NCBI GenBank assembly: GCA_946807835.1
Contig: OX327710.1
Location: forward strand, 18,216,501-18,280,500
Length of the DNA stretch: 64,000 nt
Source: Ailanthus altissimus
Lineage: Eukaryota; Streptophyta; Magnoliopsida; Sapindales; Simaroubaceae
Reading direction: 5' to 3'
Positions 33,285 through 45,591 of this stretch are shown here, in pieces; position 1 is the stretch's first letter; each line of letters starts with the position of its first letter. The notes beneath the pieces were generated by a model. The model worked only from the letters and a program-made list of their open reading frames with translations. It made no database searches and was not told the DNA's origin. A program made the translations under genes and the position numbers.

Positions 33285-36200
33285 TCGCAAGCTGGAACAT
33301 TCGGGGTCTCCATGACCCCTGCAAACAATCAGAGGTACGGGCTCTGATTAAATCTTGTCGATTATGTATTTTGGGATTGTTAGAAACAAAAGTGAAACTG
33401 TCTAATCTAGATACCATTTGGAAGAAGTTGGCATTACGAGAGTGGAAACTAGATAATAATTCTGAGTGCCTAGACATGGGAAGAATATGGATCGCCTTTA
33501 ATCCGGCTAAATGCAATGTCACGATCTTACAAAAACACCAACAATTCATACATAGTAGAGTGATTATTGATGGTATGATGTTTTACTGGACTCTGGTTTA
33601 TGGTGCCTCTGCTAGTATTGAGAGAGAGAACCTGTGGAAGGACCTTAGGGAGGATTTGTCTCCCAACACTATACCGTGGTTAATCCAAGGAGACTTCAAC
33701 AATGTACTCAGCAACAATAACAGAATTGGCGGTCAATGGGTTAATGATAACATGGTAGAACAGTTCAAAAACTGGATATCGAGACTAGAGTTATTCGAGT
33801 TAAAGAACCATGGTTGTCACTACACTTGGTGTAACAATCAAACAGGTGGACAACGAATTTGGAGGAAAATTGACTGGGCATTTGTTAATGGAAAGTGGCT
33901 GGATGCATTGGAGTTTTCTGAGTGTGAAGTTCTTCCAGCGGGCATTTCAGATCACTCTCCTCTCGTGGTCTCCATTTCTAGAGCTTCATATATTGGGAAG
34001 GTTCCTTTCAAGTTCTTCAACGCCTGGTGTAATCACAGTGATTTTCTTCCCACAGTCGAGAGAGAGTGGCAGCATGTTTGTCATGGTCCCCCAATGGCCA
34101 AGGTATGGTTTAAACTAAAGCTATTGAAGCCCAAGCTAAAAGAGCTTAATATGGTCTTCTTCTCGGACATCCAGCAAAAGATTGAAGATTACAAACTGAT
34201 GTTGGCCTCATTACAGAGTAGTCTGATCTATGACCCTTTCAACCAAACCCTTCAAGATGAGGAAAGGGGCATTTACCAACATTTAAGGAATCTTATTTAT
34301 GCTGAAGAAAGCATTGTCAGACAAAAATCCAGAATCAGATGGATTCAAATGGGGGATTCAAACACCAGCTACTTTCATAAGTCAGTTAAGCAAAGAAGAG
34401 CTCGGAATAGAATCATTTCGATTGAAAACCCAAACGGAGAAATTGTTGAAGACCCCACGGTTGTGAAAGAAGCCATTGTCCGATACTACAAAGATTTGTT
34501 GGGTACCCCTACCTCCCATAGGACGTCCATACAAAAAAGAATTATGGACGCGGGCCCTAAATTGAAGGTTGATGATAGAGACATGTTGAATGCCCCTGTC
34601 ACAGAACAAGAAGTCAAAAGTGCTATCTTCAGCATCAATGGTGATAAAGCCCCTGGACCGGATGGCTATAACAGTTGCTTCTTTCAAAAATGCTAGCACA
34701 TAATAGGAAGGGAGGTCACTGCAGCTGTGCAACATCTCTTCTCCTCAGGTCAGTTCTACAACCCCATAAATGCCACTGCCATTACCCTTGTGCCTAAGGT
34801 TCATAATCCTCATAGCTTGGGGGACTATAGACCAATTGCATGTTGTACCGTCCTCTACAAATGTATTACCAAAATTATAACATGCAGACTGAGGAGAGTG
34901 GTGAGCTACTTGGTCAGCCCTAGTCAATCAGCATTTATCCCTAATAGGAAGATATCAGATAATGTCTTACTAGCTCATGAGCTTGTGAGGGGTTATGATC
35001 GCAACAGTGGGAGCCCAAGGTGTGCTCTTAAAATAGATCTCCGCAAAGCTTATGATTCAGTATCTTGGGATTTCCTAGAAGAGGTATTGATGGGTCTGAA
35101 TTTCCCTTATCACTTTATCAACATCATCATGAAGTGTGTCAGAACAAGCACGTACTCAGTTATGGTAAATGGCAGACTAGAAGGCTTTTTCCCGGGGAAG
35201 AAAGGTTTGAGGCAGGGGGATCCCATGTCCCCTTTGCTTTTTGTTATGGCCATGGAATACCTCAGTAGGAGCCTAAGTTGTATTCCTCAAAACCAGTTTA
35301 TATATCACAAAGGGTGTAACAGGCTGAAACTAAACCACTTGATGTTCGCAGATGACCTATTGTTGTTCTCTAATGGGGATGTCAAGTCCGTGGACTTCTT
35401 TAAACAAGCACTTGATGATTTCTCAATGGTCTCAGGGTTGCACCTAAACGCTGGTAAGAGCTTCATCTTCTTTGGGAATGTGCCTCAATCTACCAAGGAG
35501 ACAATCCTTCAAGTGACTCAGTTCCAGCAAGGTGTTTTGCCTATCAAATACTTAGGTATCCCCTTAATCTCTGGAGGACTGAAGAAAGACCACTGTCAGG
35601 AGCTCATTAATAGGATCTCTGCAAGAATCTCAAGCTGGACTGTGAAATATCTGAGCTATGCGGGGCGGTTGCAATTAATAAAATCAGTCATAATGAGCAT
35701 GCATGTCTACTGGAGTTCTATGTTCACCCTGCCTAAGTCGGTCACCAAAGAAATTGAAAGCAAATGTCGTAATTTCTTATGGCATGGAAGTAACCAGCAG
35801 GGGAAGAGAGGTTTAGTGGGCTGGAATGAGGTATGCAAAGATAAAATTGAGGGGGGTCTTGGCATTAAATCTATAAGCTTGTGGAATTCAGCGGCAGTTA
35901 CTAAACACATCTGGGAGCTGGTTGCTGTGAAAACCTCATTGTGGGCAAAATGGGTAATTGATAACATACTGCGGAGACTAAGTTTTTGGGGCATCACAAA
36001 GCCAATGGATGGTAGCTGGACTTGGAGGAAGATGCTGGGATTGAGAAGTCAGATAAAACAATTGTTCTCCTATGAATTGGGCAACGGCAAGTCCTTTCAA
36101 TTTTGGTGGGATCCATGGCTGGGTGGAGAATCAATAGTTAATAAATTCCCCCACATACAAATCTCCGATGCGGATATTCCTCGGGGTGCAAAGGTTAATG

Positions 36201-36883
36201 AACTATGGCAGCATGGTCATTGGAACCTTCCTGACCCTTTGGACGAGTACACTTCTCAGGTATGGGACTATCTCCGTAAAAATATTTCAATTTCGGAAAG
36301 AGAAGATAGAATTTCATTCACCGCAAGTCCCAATGCAAAGTTTTCCATTGCGAGTACTTGGAGATATCTTAAGAACAATGAGGCTAAGGTGGGATGGAGT
36401 AAACTGATATGGGGAACGCAACATATACCTAGACACAGCTTCGTTACTTGGTTAGCTTTGAAGAACAGATTATCTACCAGAGAGAGACTTAAAAAATGGG
36501 GGGTTATCCCATCAGATGATTGCCCCCTTTGTGGTAATGACAAGGAAACAATCTCACACTTATTCTTCCAATGCAACTTTTGTAGTGAAATTTGGCACAA
36601 AGTACTAAGGGCGTGTCAACTCAATCAGTGCCCGAACAGATGGCAACGAGTAATCTCCTTCATGTGCAGGAAATCTAAAGGCAAATCCACTCTCAGTAAG
36701 ATTAGAAGAGTATCGTTCTGCGCTACAATCTACTTTATTTGGAGAGAACGGAATTTGAAGGTCTTCCAACAGAAAACTCCTTCTACAAGCGAAGTTTACC
36801 AAAAGATTAAGGATGTTATTTGGATTAGATGTATAAGTGCTGTAAATGGCCAAGGGATTGACCACATTGCAGTTGGTTGGTAA
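33281..36883 (+). pseudogene. LINE ORF2: endonuclease-reverse transcriptase with one nonsense codon
   Basis: 1201 codons in one frame, interrupted only by TAG at codon 472 (34694-34696), where the context (FFQKC-stop) usually has Trp. The apurinic-like endonuclease is at the N-terminus with Asn6 (SWNIRG), Glu35 (LLETK), GDFN at 137-140 and SDH at 223-225. Reverse transcriptase has KAPGPDGY before the stop, then DLRKAYDSVSW and the catalytic FADD at residues 689-692. A zinc-binding zf-RVT region (CPLCGNDKETISHLFFQC) is near the C-terminus. The protein nicks the target and primes cDNA synthesis. The stop falls inside the reverse transcriptase, so ORF2 is inactive unless the stop is read through. 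Confidence 0.95.
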
Positions 36884-36991
36884 ATGTAGTTAACTGTCTG
36901 GGATTGTACTGTTTTACTTTCTCTCTTTTATTGAATCTTTTCTCTGTAATACCAGCGGGATTTAGCATTTATATAAAAAATTTTACTTACC

Positions 36992-37030
36992 AAAAAAAAA
37001 AAAAAAAAAAAAAAAATAAGAGCAAAAGTA
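36992..37030 (+). other. LINE poly(A) tail and right target duplication
   Basis: A25 at 36992-37016, followed directly by TAAGAGCAAAAGTA at 37017-37030. The tail has no interruptions. Confidence 0.95.
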
Positions 37031-38241
37031 AAATAGATATAACAAAAATAAATAAACAAATTTTTTCAAGGTAAGAACTGCTATTTAGTGCATTCATTAG
37101 CTGGCACAGAATAACATACACATTCACACGAATCATCTTTTCCATTAAAGAATGTCTCTAATACACTAACCATACATGAGATTAACAAAAAAATATTCTA
37201 ACATTTACATTTTGATTATTTACGTAATCAATATTCAATTAAAACATTAACAATTTTCATCTGTACAACTAAAACTAAATTTATTGAAAAGGATACTCAA
37301 GGCTCATCGCCAGTTTTCTACAAGCAATCTACAACTCTGAATACTTCAAAACATACAGAACTAGGAATCTCAATTAATTTAAGCACCCGTATAATATGAT
37401 GCAATCTCTCCCGAAGAATCAAGAATGCAGAGCATGGAATGAGAAAATCAAAGCATATAGTTAATTTACATTTACGATCAAACAATAACAATTTTCACAG
37501 ATTAAACTATGCACATGTGAAGGGATTTGAGATCTGGCATCCATAAGCTAAACTCATCACTCCTAAAATAAACTGAAAAGATAAACGTAAACTTCCAACA
37601 CAAAGAAGAAAGAAAGCAAAGAGCCAATGGCCCAAGTCCTTTAGGCTTAGAATTATTTACAGAACCAATAGATGGAATTGAGGGTTGGATTGCTTGGGAT
37701 GTTGTCTTCTGTCACTTGCCCTCTTCTCCATCAAGTTCTTAGGCTCTTTACAGTTGATGTCGGAGGTTTCGAGAAATAACATACTTAGGAGACCATTACA
37801 ACCTTTAGGGATTTCAAACATTATTTTATGACAAATGAGAATTAGAATTAAAAATCTCTTTGAGTTCTTTTGGAACTGCCCTAGTTAGATGAAAAGTTGA
37901 GTTGGAATTGAAAGGTACATTTTTTTTATGATACCAAAGTACCTTGCAATCTTTTCTTCTGTTGGTGGAAAAGTTTTCCTCGGCATGTAAGTCAAGCCTT
38001 GAAGGAGTAATCTCCACAATCTGACTCCGGAGGTGAGGCCCCTTGGTTATTACATTATGGCCTTAAAGATGGATAGATAATAAATTAAGAATTAGTACTA
38101 GTCTTTTCATATTGAATGCCATTTTCCCTTTTTCTTGGGAAGAGAAGATAGACACTCTGGAGAATACGCATGAGCAATTAGCAAAGAGAATGATGGTTTC
38201 TTATGGATATTATAATGTGCATTTGTTCTTTGTAATGAGGT
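37031..38241. other. Gene-free stretch
   Basis: No recognised gene or element. Frames at 37826-38017 and 38107-38310 (minus) show no domain. Confidence 0.4.
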
Positions 38242-39275
38242 TGTTGAAAATTGGTGATTCAATAATTTTGTATAGGTAATAATTGAGATGAATACTAAGA
38301 GTAGAGTCATTACGAAATTAAGTATGCATTAGGTCTACAAGGAGCAAAGCGAAAAGCAAAAAGAATGAGTGTTGTTTTATGCAGCAACATTGTTTACAAT
38401 GAGCACTGTTTGCGCTAGGGAACTGTTTATGACAGGTATTGTTCACGGTAGGTACTGTTCAGCAGTTACTGTTCTACTCAGGTACTGTACATGTGATTAT
38501 TATTCACACGACAACTTAGGGATATTTTCTGTTTTTGCTCAATTGACTTTTTTAAGTGGAATTAGAACCATACAAGTAAGGACTCTTATTTTAACTAAGT
38601 TTAGAATTTTTAAGTGTGTTTTATTCACTATATAAACCCTTCTAAATACAAGAAAAAATTAAGCATCTAAAGTTTCAGGATGTAACCATAAGAGAGAATA
38701 AAGGAGCTAGGTAGGCACTAAGTGCATAGTGCACTAGGATGTAACTTTTGGAGAGTGTTTCCTTTAGGTTCTTGAGTAAACAAAAGAAATACCATATATT
38801 CTTTTAGTTTAGATACTCGGGATATTCTTGTATTCCTTATAAAAATCTCTTATGAGGAGATACTAAGAGGTTTTAAGAGAGTCATTGTGATCAAGAGTAG
38901 ATACATCAATGATCCCACAAGACCCCTTAATATCTCCCATAGATACTTAAAAGTCTCTATGGGAGATATTAAGGGGTCTTGTGGGATCATTGATGATGTA
39001 AGAAGATACTTAGTGATCTATATCAATAATACGAAGCTGGATCATAGATCCTTCGTGGAGATAGGTAGGTAATTTTGGGCCGAACCACGTATATTTTGTG
39101 TCTTGTTAATTGATTTATTTTATTTATCTTTATTGGTGTATTGATTTTATGTGTTCTTACTTATGGTGTGAATTATTTCTTCCACTGCGTATAGAGTAAA
39201 AATGGTATCAAGGCTATGACTTAATTGATGCCATAAGAGTATCAAACTGAAATGCATTGCTTGATATCTGCAACA
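38242..39275 (+). mobile_element. Solo copia-type LTR with internal hairpin insertion
   Basis: 1034 bp from TGTTGAAAATTGGTGATTCA to GATATCTGCAACA. Flanks gaggt (38237-38241) and gagat (39276-39280) fit a 5-bp target duplication with one change. It is the plus-strand counterpart of the LTRs at 57471 and 62925. No internal domain lies next to it, so it is a solo LTR formed by recombination. It lacks the GC-rich U3 cluster of its relatives. The ATG frame at 38887-39072 is a shared LTR frame, not a gene. Confidence 0.88.
38904..38995. repeat. Perfect 39-bp inverted repeat, 14-nt loop
   Basis: Arms 38904-38942 and 38957-38995 are exact reverse complements (left arm starts catcaatgatcccacaag). Sister LTRs have only the right-hand arm, so about 42 bp was copied back in inverted orientation between two agatac words. 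Confidence 0.95.
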
Positions 39276-39393
39276 GAGATTTTTAGAGGCAAAATGTTGT
39301 TTGGTAAAGCTAAACTCGGTGTTAATAACTTGTATTTAATGAAGAAAATCAAGAGAGTGGTAATGATTCATCTGCTTACAGTTAATCTAATAG

Positions 39394-40167
39394 TAAGGGT
39401 GGCAATTCGTGTAAATAAATCATATTTATGTCGTGTCAACATAAGATATTAACAAATTTTTATTGTTTTTATATATGATTTTTTTACACAAATGAATTAG
39501 ACACTCAAATACAGATTTAATTTATTTAATATTCAAATTACATGACATAACACGATTAGATATGTTTAAATAAATGGATGAAATTCAATTTATTTATACG
39601 ATTATACATGATTTGATTCATTTATAATTATATTCATTTAAATGAATAATAACACCAAATTCAATTTATTTACCTGAAATATTCAATTTGATTAATACGA
39701 TTAAAAATATTTAAGTCACAATTAATAAAATTAAAACTACATCAAAAATTAATTACTTAATGTATGTAATAATAAAATTATTCTAAAATACAATTAAAAA
39801 AATAAAATTTATTTTGTAGAATAATTTATTGAGTAGAAGTAAGAAGTTATAATTAAGGTTTTTTAATTTTAAATTATATATATTTTTAGTTTTATGAATT
39901 GAATTCGGGTTTGAAAGGAATAACTATGAATTCCTTTTTAAAAGAATCGCGAATTAATTTATTTACTTCAAAAATAAGTTAAACAGTAGCATGCCTTAAG
40001 CGAATTTACGAATCGCATAACTTAAACACATATTCGACACGATTAATAAATTGATAATACGAGTTTTACACTTTATTAATTGTGTCAAATTATTTTTATT
40101 AATATTTACTTAAAACATGTCAAATTTATGTTAAATAATCATATCGTAATCTACTTTGTCACTCTTA
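39394..40167. mobile_element. Non-autonomous hAT-like element, 774 bp
   Basis: Left end TAAGGGTGGCAATTCGTG; right end on the other strand TAAGAGTGACAAAG. Flanks tctaatag (39386-39393) and tgtaagag (40168-40175) agree at 6 of 8 positions, as for an old hAT 8-bp target duplication. The interior is AT-rich with no transposase. Confidence 0.65.
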
Positions 40168-40175
40168 TGTAAGAG

Positions 40176-41823
40176 GTTAATTTGCACAAATACTTTGTGT
40201 TTTGGAATAAATAGTGAGTGATGTTAAGAAATAATAAAGAAGATATTTTTTTAAAAAATATATATATAAGAGGTGAGCTAGCACCAAAGGGTTTTTACTT
40301 CTACCTTCACTAAGCTTCGAACTCTCTGATGACTTGACATGACTTATATAAGGCCTGGGCCATAAAGGAGAGATTGTTTTGTATGATTATGAGACTGAGC
40401 GAATTATGCAGTGTGAAAGTAGTAATTGGGTTGCTAATGTTGTCTCTTCCGCATGATAACTAATGCCTTCTTTGTCTCTATTACAAGATTAGGAGACATG
40501 GTAGTGATATTTGTACTTTTTTTTTTTGGGTGCATTTTTAGTTACATTTGAAATAGTAATGTAAACTTCTCATAAAGTAATTGGTTTTGGCCTTCTAATT
40601 TTGAGCTTATATTTCTTGCTGTTATAATAGTATTGTTTTATACTAAGGATGTTCTGCATATGGTATGAAGAAGCAACAAATCTGACTATAGTTGTGATTT
40701 CCCTTTATTAGGAATTTACATTTTTGCAATGGATTTGTGAGGTATAAATTAGGAGACCATGAGTTTCCTCCTCTGAGGTTTGAGGATAGTTACACTATCC
40801 ATGGATCTTTTACCTTTATATATGCCAATTCTCTATTTTTCTGTTATTTGTGTAATTAGGTAATCATGGATTCATGACTTTTTTTTTCTTCCTGTGTAGA
40901 TATTGAAAGGTATGAGTCAGGAATTTAGTAGGTTGGAGATGCTAATGGAACAGCTAATGTTTTTTAACAAGGTATATTGGAGTCTGCAATCACTGGTGTC
41001 TTTGTTTAATATAGTCATGCTAGAACTGATTTACTAACACGCTTTTATGTTGTTACTTGGAGCACTTTTAAACTTATCCACGGATTCTTTTGATTTAGAT
41101 TTTATTTTAATATTTTTAAATACACAGCAATTAATCGTAATTATTAAATTTCGATGGGTACCTATTCAATAAAATTTAAAAAAGAGTTGCTTCCTTGCAT
41201 ATTATTTATGAACAGGTACAGCCTTAAATGATAACTCGTTGTCGAAATAAGGTGATGGTACTATTGATCAAATTTAAATATTGATCCAATAATCATGAAT
41301 GAAAAATTGCATATAGAGGATTGTGTTTGAAATGAACATATACTTAGTATAAACAGATGTTACATTTTTACCGGAGGATAAAATGAACAAGAAATTGAAG
41401 AAAATTTTCAATTGATAATTAACTAAACGTTAAGAATGAAAGGAAAAAAATGTCCATCTTTTTCCTTGGAATCTGTTATAGGAAATCAAACAGATCTTCA
41501 AAACTCATTTCACTCACCGATCATGATTTTGGCTATAAAAATTATCAAGTGAAAACACATTTTCTACTTACAACAACAACCTAAAATAAATATTTTAATC
41601 AATATAATTGGCATACCTTAAGGTGAACCAATTAGACGAGTCGTCCATCAACAAGTGAAATGTATCATCAACTTGATTTGATGCTATATATCGAACAGAC
41701 AACACCGAAGTACCCGTTCAGAAACAGAGAGCATATATAAGGCATCAGCATTTAACATTAACGCTATGTAATGTTATGCAGGCGAAAGGGAGGTTAAGCA
41801 TTTAGTAATTTATTTATCGGAAG
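40176..41823. other. Gene-free stretch
   Basis: No recognised gene. A TATA-like cttatataagg at about 40343 is not followed by a convincing frame. Confidence 0.4.
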
Positions 41824-41970
41824 AGTAATGTTATATTTTTTAAATTATATTTTAAAAAATTATATGTAATATAATAAATAATTTTAAAATTTATTATTTT
41901 ACTATTTAACGCTGGACACAACGCTTTATAAATAAAATTTGAGATATAATTTAAAAAATGTAACATTACT
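41824..41970. mobile_element. 147-bp foldback MITE
   Basis: AGTAATGTTATATTTTTTAA at the left and AGTAATGTTACATTTTTTAA on the opposite strand at the right; the match extends through AATTATAT. It shares the TAATGyTAyA start with the element at 9681. Confidence 0.75.
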
Positions 41971-42443
41971 TTTTATCAAAAATATTGAAAACAACTTTAC
42001 TTTTAAATTAACTCGGTGGAATAAGTAAAACAGATCCTGATCAATGGAAATAAAAATACAATAGTCAGTCTTATTATTGTTCCATGACCTAGCCGTCCAT
42101 TTTATATATACTTCTCTACATCACCGTTGCCTTTGTTTCCCTTTCCTCTTCTCTGCTTTTGTAGTTCTGCATTTTTCTTCTGCTCTTTTGCATATGCACC
42201 CTTGCATTACTTTTCTGCATTTCTGCATTTACACTTTGAAAAGGATCCCTGAATGTTCAGATAAACTCGGATTAAGAGAAAATTCTAATTCTAAAATGTT
42301 TTTGAGGTATATGTTTGCTTGCACTCTAATTTTGTTTACAATAGCATTAAGCTCACGTATTTCCAAACCATTAGGAGGGGAAAAAAAATTCTTAGCATGG
42401 AATAAAGAGAGTGAAATCATCATCACTTACAAGTTGATATTAT

Positions 42444-45217
42444 TCAGATGACATGATATCCTAATCCTACGGACGAGGAGCTCCCTAAATCGGAGTTATG
42501 GGAATGGGACTCATTTTCATCCTCAATATTATTTGGCAAAACTGTCTTCCTTCCCCTTCTCTTACTTCTTCTCTTTCCCCTTTCTTCGACCTTCTCTTCT
42601 ATTTTCTCTTCCCCTTTCGGTTCTCCTTTCCCTTTCTCATTCTCTTTAGCATTCTCTTTTCTCCACTTCAACTTGCTCAGTTGATGGCTAACCAACATAA
42701 CCCCAAAACAAATAAACACAGATCCCAGAGTCCCGCTGCAAATCGTCACTAAAACCGCAAATGTCCATGCATTTCCCCGGCCAATTGGCATGATCACCTT
42801 CGTAGCTGCTGCATAAGCTGTTGCCATGAATGCTACAGCCACCCACATAACCTTGTGAGCAAACACTAAGAGCTTCGTCAATGATTTTCTCCGAAAGGGG
42901 ATTATGCTGACTAGAACAATGACAATACATAAAGATGTGAACAATGCAATGTTGTTGCTTATTGTAAAAACTTTAAATTCTGTTGTTCTGGCCATCATTG
43001 ATTTCCCCTTCAATGGTCCATCCTGGTAGACACCGCCTGGAGAACTAATGCCTGCAGTAAACGTGACCGTGGCAATCAAAATGGCAACCAGAATAATCGT
43101 GTTCCGGGCATTTTGTAGCGCTTCAGTATGTGCATCATGCTGCTGCTTATTACGCCGAAACTTATACATCTCGATTAGTTCTCGTCTGTGCTTCCGGCTC
43201 TGATGCTTCTGCTCACGCATAATAATTCGGGAATTCATTTTCGATGACTCGGGTTCAGTTAAATCATTATCCCGACTATCTGGGTTCTCATTATCTGGAT
43301 TCTGAACTGCATCAACCTGACTATATGAATTCTCTTTACCTTGATTCTGAGCTGCATCACCCCGACTATCTGGATTTTCTTTATCTTGATTCTGAGCTGC
43401 ATCAACCCGACTATCTGGGTTCTCATTATCTGGATTCTGAACTGCATCAACCTGACTATATGAATTCTCTTTACCTTGATTCTGAGCTGCATCACCCCGA
43501 CTATCTGGATTTTCTTTATCTTGATTCTGAGCTGCATCAACCCGACTATCTGGGTTCTCTTTATCTTGATTCTGACCGGCATCAACCCTTAATTTGTTTT
43601 CCATTTCCACTGTAGCAATTCCTGTGCTGTTGTGTTGCTCTTTGAGGTGTAGTACCGAGGCTCTGGCTGTTCATCTTTATGGTCAATCGCGTCTCTGGCG
43701 GTTTCAGTTATCAGTAATGGAGGAAGCTCGTTGCCTGTTTTACCACCTGCTTTCCTTATCTGATCTTTCAAATAGTGCTGAACGCCAGAAGCGCTGCCTA
43801 CAGCTTGGTTGAGGACATCAAGTGCCGTAAAACCTTCATTGTTCCGGAAATTGATTTCCACTTTCGTTTTATTCAGTATGTAATCTGCTAACTGGGACAA
43901 GATGCTCAATTCAGTTTACCGAAAACAAAAAATTGTTAAAAGAAAAAATGAGACAGGACATATAATACTATGAGCGTTAAAAAGAGAGAGACAGAGTGGC
44001 ATACATGATAGTGTCCTCTGGAGATTGCGAGATGTAAAATGGTGTTACCGTATCCGTTGGGCCGATGGAAGAAGTAAGTGTCACAGAAAACCTCTGCCAA
44101 GTACTTGAAAGCATTATAGTGATTAAATCTTACAGTAAGATGAAACACCGTTTCCAGTTCATATTTTGTGAGGACCTGAAAGGATGGGCTAGCTAAAGCC
44201 ATAAATTCCTTGAGGATTGCACCATCACCATTCATAGCTGCCAAATGCAATGGGGTGTAACCATAGTTATCGAATTGGAGGGTAACGTCCGAATCAATCC
44301 GTAGAAGCATGTTTATTATCTCCATACGTCTTTTAATGCAAGCATAGTGCAACGATGAATATCCATTTTTGTCAATCTTTTCAGCCATGTGTGGAGACAT
44401 ATTCAACAGATGCTCTACTACATCTGCAGCACCATTAAAATCAATCAAATCATTTCAAAAATCTATTCCCTCAAGGCCATGCGTCGACCTTGTGTGCAAT
44501 GTAATTGAACTATGTGCGATATCGAAATTGATATACTGTTGAAGCATAGAGAAAATCAGAACAAGTCCAAGGATACGTTTGGTATTATTGTAATTTTACT
44601 TAATTTTTAAGTATAATAATTAAAATATTTAATACATTAGTGACCACTCTGCGGTTGTTTAATTTCAGATTAAATGTATACTAATAATGACATGTTACGT
44701 GTGTCCTATCCATTCAATAATTTACTTTCTTAAGAATAAATTATGTTTTCTACCAACCTGTATGCCCTTTAGAAACTGTTACATGTAGAAAACTTAGATC
44801 TGCATTATCTTCTTCCATCCCGAGCAACCATGGCTGGTTCAACAAGACTTTCACCACTTCTAAATGCCCATTACTACAGGCAATAAATAACGCACTCTGC
44901 TTTTCAGAGTTCAACTTGAAAGACACCCACGGGTCTGTTTCCATTAGCAGAATTACAGCCCCAACCTTCCCCTGTCGACAGGCTACATGCAATGGAGTCT
45001 CACAGTTCGTAGTCTCAGCCGCAACCATCTGAGGCCGCAGCTTGATAATTTCTCTCACCAAGTCGACGCTTCCGTACTTCGCCGCTTTGGGCAATGCTGT
45101 GCTCAAAGAAGGGGTTCTCTGATCCAGAATTTTTTCATTTTTTTCAACTAATCTTCCGAAGGCGCTTCATCCTTTTTCAATGCTGTGCTTCATTGCTTCT
45201 ATAACCCTTCGGTCCAT
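42444..45217 (-). pseudogene. Ankyrin-repeat, PGG-domain membrane protein gene with two lesions
   Basis: Exon 1 runs from ATG at 45217 to 44758, exon 2 44423-44005, exon 3 from 43891; splice sites are GT-AG and join in frame. Exons 1-3 encode ankyrin repeats (NCETPLHVACRQGKVGAVIL; NYGYTPLHLAAMNGDGA; NEGFTALDVLNQAV). Then follow a 15-residue repeat region and the PGG domain ([23 protein letters not shown]) with four membrane helices. This is the ACD6/ITN1-type family, linked to stress and defence signalling at membranes. Lesions: TGA at codon 17 (45169-45167), and exon 3 runs to a stop at 43591, while the repeat-PGG part continues in another frame open from 43610 to 42444. An alternative first exon or a short intron could rescue it, so pseudogene status is probable, not certain. 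Confidence 0.82.
43275..43589 (-). repeat. 45-bp coding tandem repeat, seven units
   Basis: Seven 15-residue units of the type [15 protein letters not shown]. Units 2-4 (RVDAA / RGDAA / QVDAV) recur as units 5-7, giving a 135-bp higher-order repeat. As 45 is a multiple of 3, other frames also stay open and produce shadow frames on both strands. Confidence 0.93.
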
Positions 45218-45591
45218 CTTTTAAGTTAACAAAGATCAGAAATCTGAACTAAGCAATAAGGATGAAGAAGTAACCTTTTCAACGATTTTGTTTGTCTTAC
45301 AGCCTTTCCTCTGTTCGTTAGAGCTTAGATTTAGAGGATAACATATCCGTATTGCCGTCGCTAGTTAATTTCTTAACATCTTCGTTCAAACGAAAATTCT
45401 TCTCAATTACTATCAACTTTCCTGGAATGTGGACCACATCTCAAAAAAGCAAAAATGATAACATTTGAACCTTGAAAGTTTATAGTCATAAAGACTAAAA
45501 TCCATATCCCATTTTTTGGCCCAACCTAGCAGGCTAGCCCTTTTAGAAATACTAAGTGCCTACTAAAAAAAAATTGAGGTAAACTTGACGA

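Larger units (their letters stand above)
31404..37016 (+). mobile_element. Full-length L1-type LINE retrotransposon
   Basis: A complete non-LTR element of 5613 bp: 84-bp 5' leader, ORF1, ORF2, ~110-bp 3' UTR and an A25 tail (36992-37016). It is flanked by a perfect 14-bp target duplication, TAAGAGCAAAAGTA, at 31390-31403 and 37017-37030. The perfect duplication, long poly(A) and near-open frames indicate a young insertion, apparently the least damaged element in the window. It moves by target-primed reverse transcription. Confidence 0.97.

Noticed and set aside
38887..39072. A 61-70 residue protein conserved at 38887 (+), 57595 (-) and 63057 (-)
   Set aside because: It lies within LTRs of one family, at the conserved acgtccacgg box, and its conservation follows LTR identity rather than coding constraint.
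43244..43615. Repetitive ORFs on both strands over the ankyrin gene repeat
   Set aside because: A 45-bp repeat without stops keeps several frames open; only one continues into the PGG domain.
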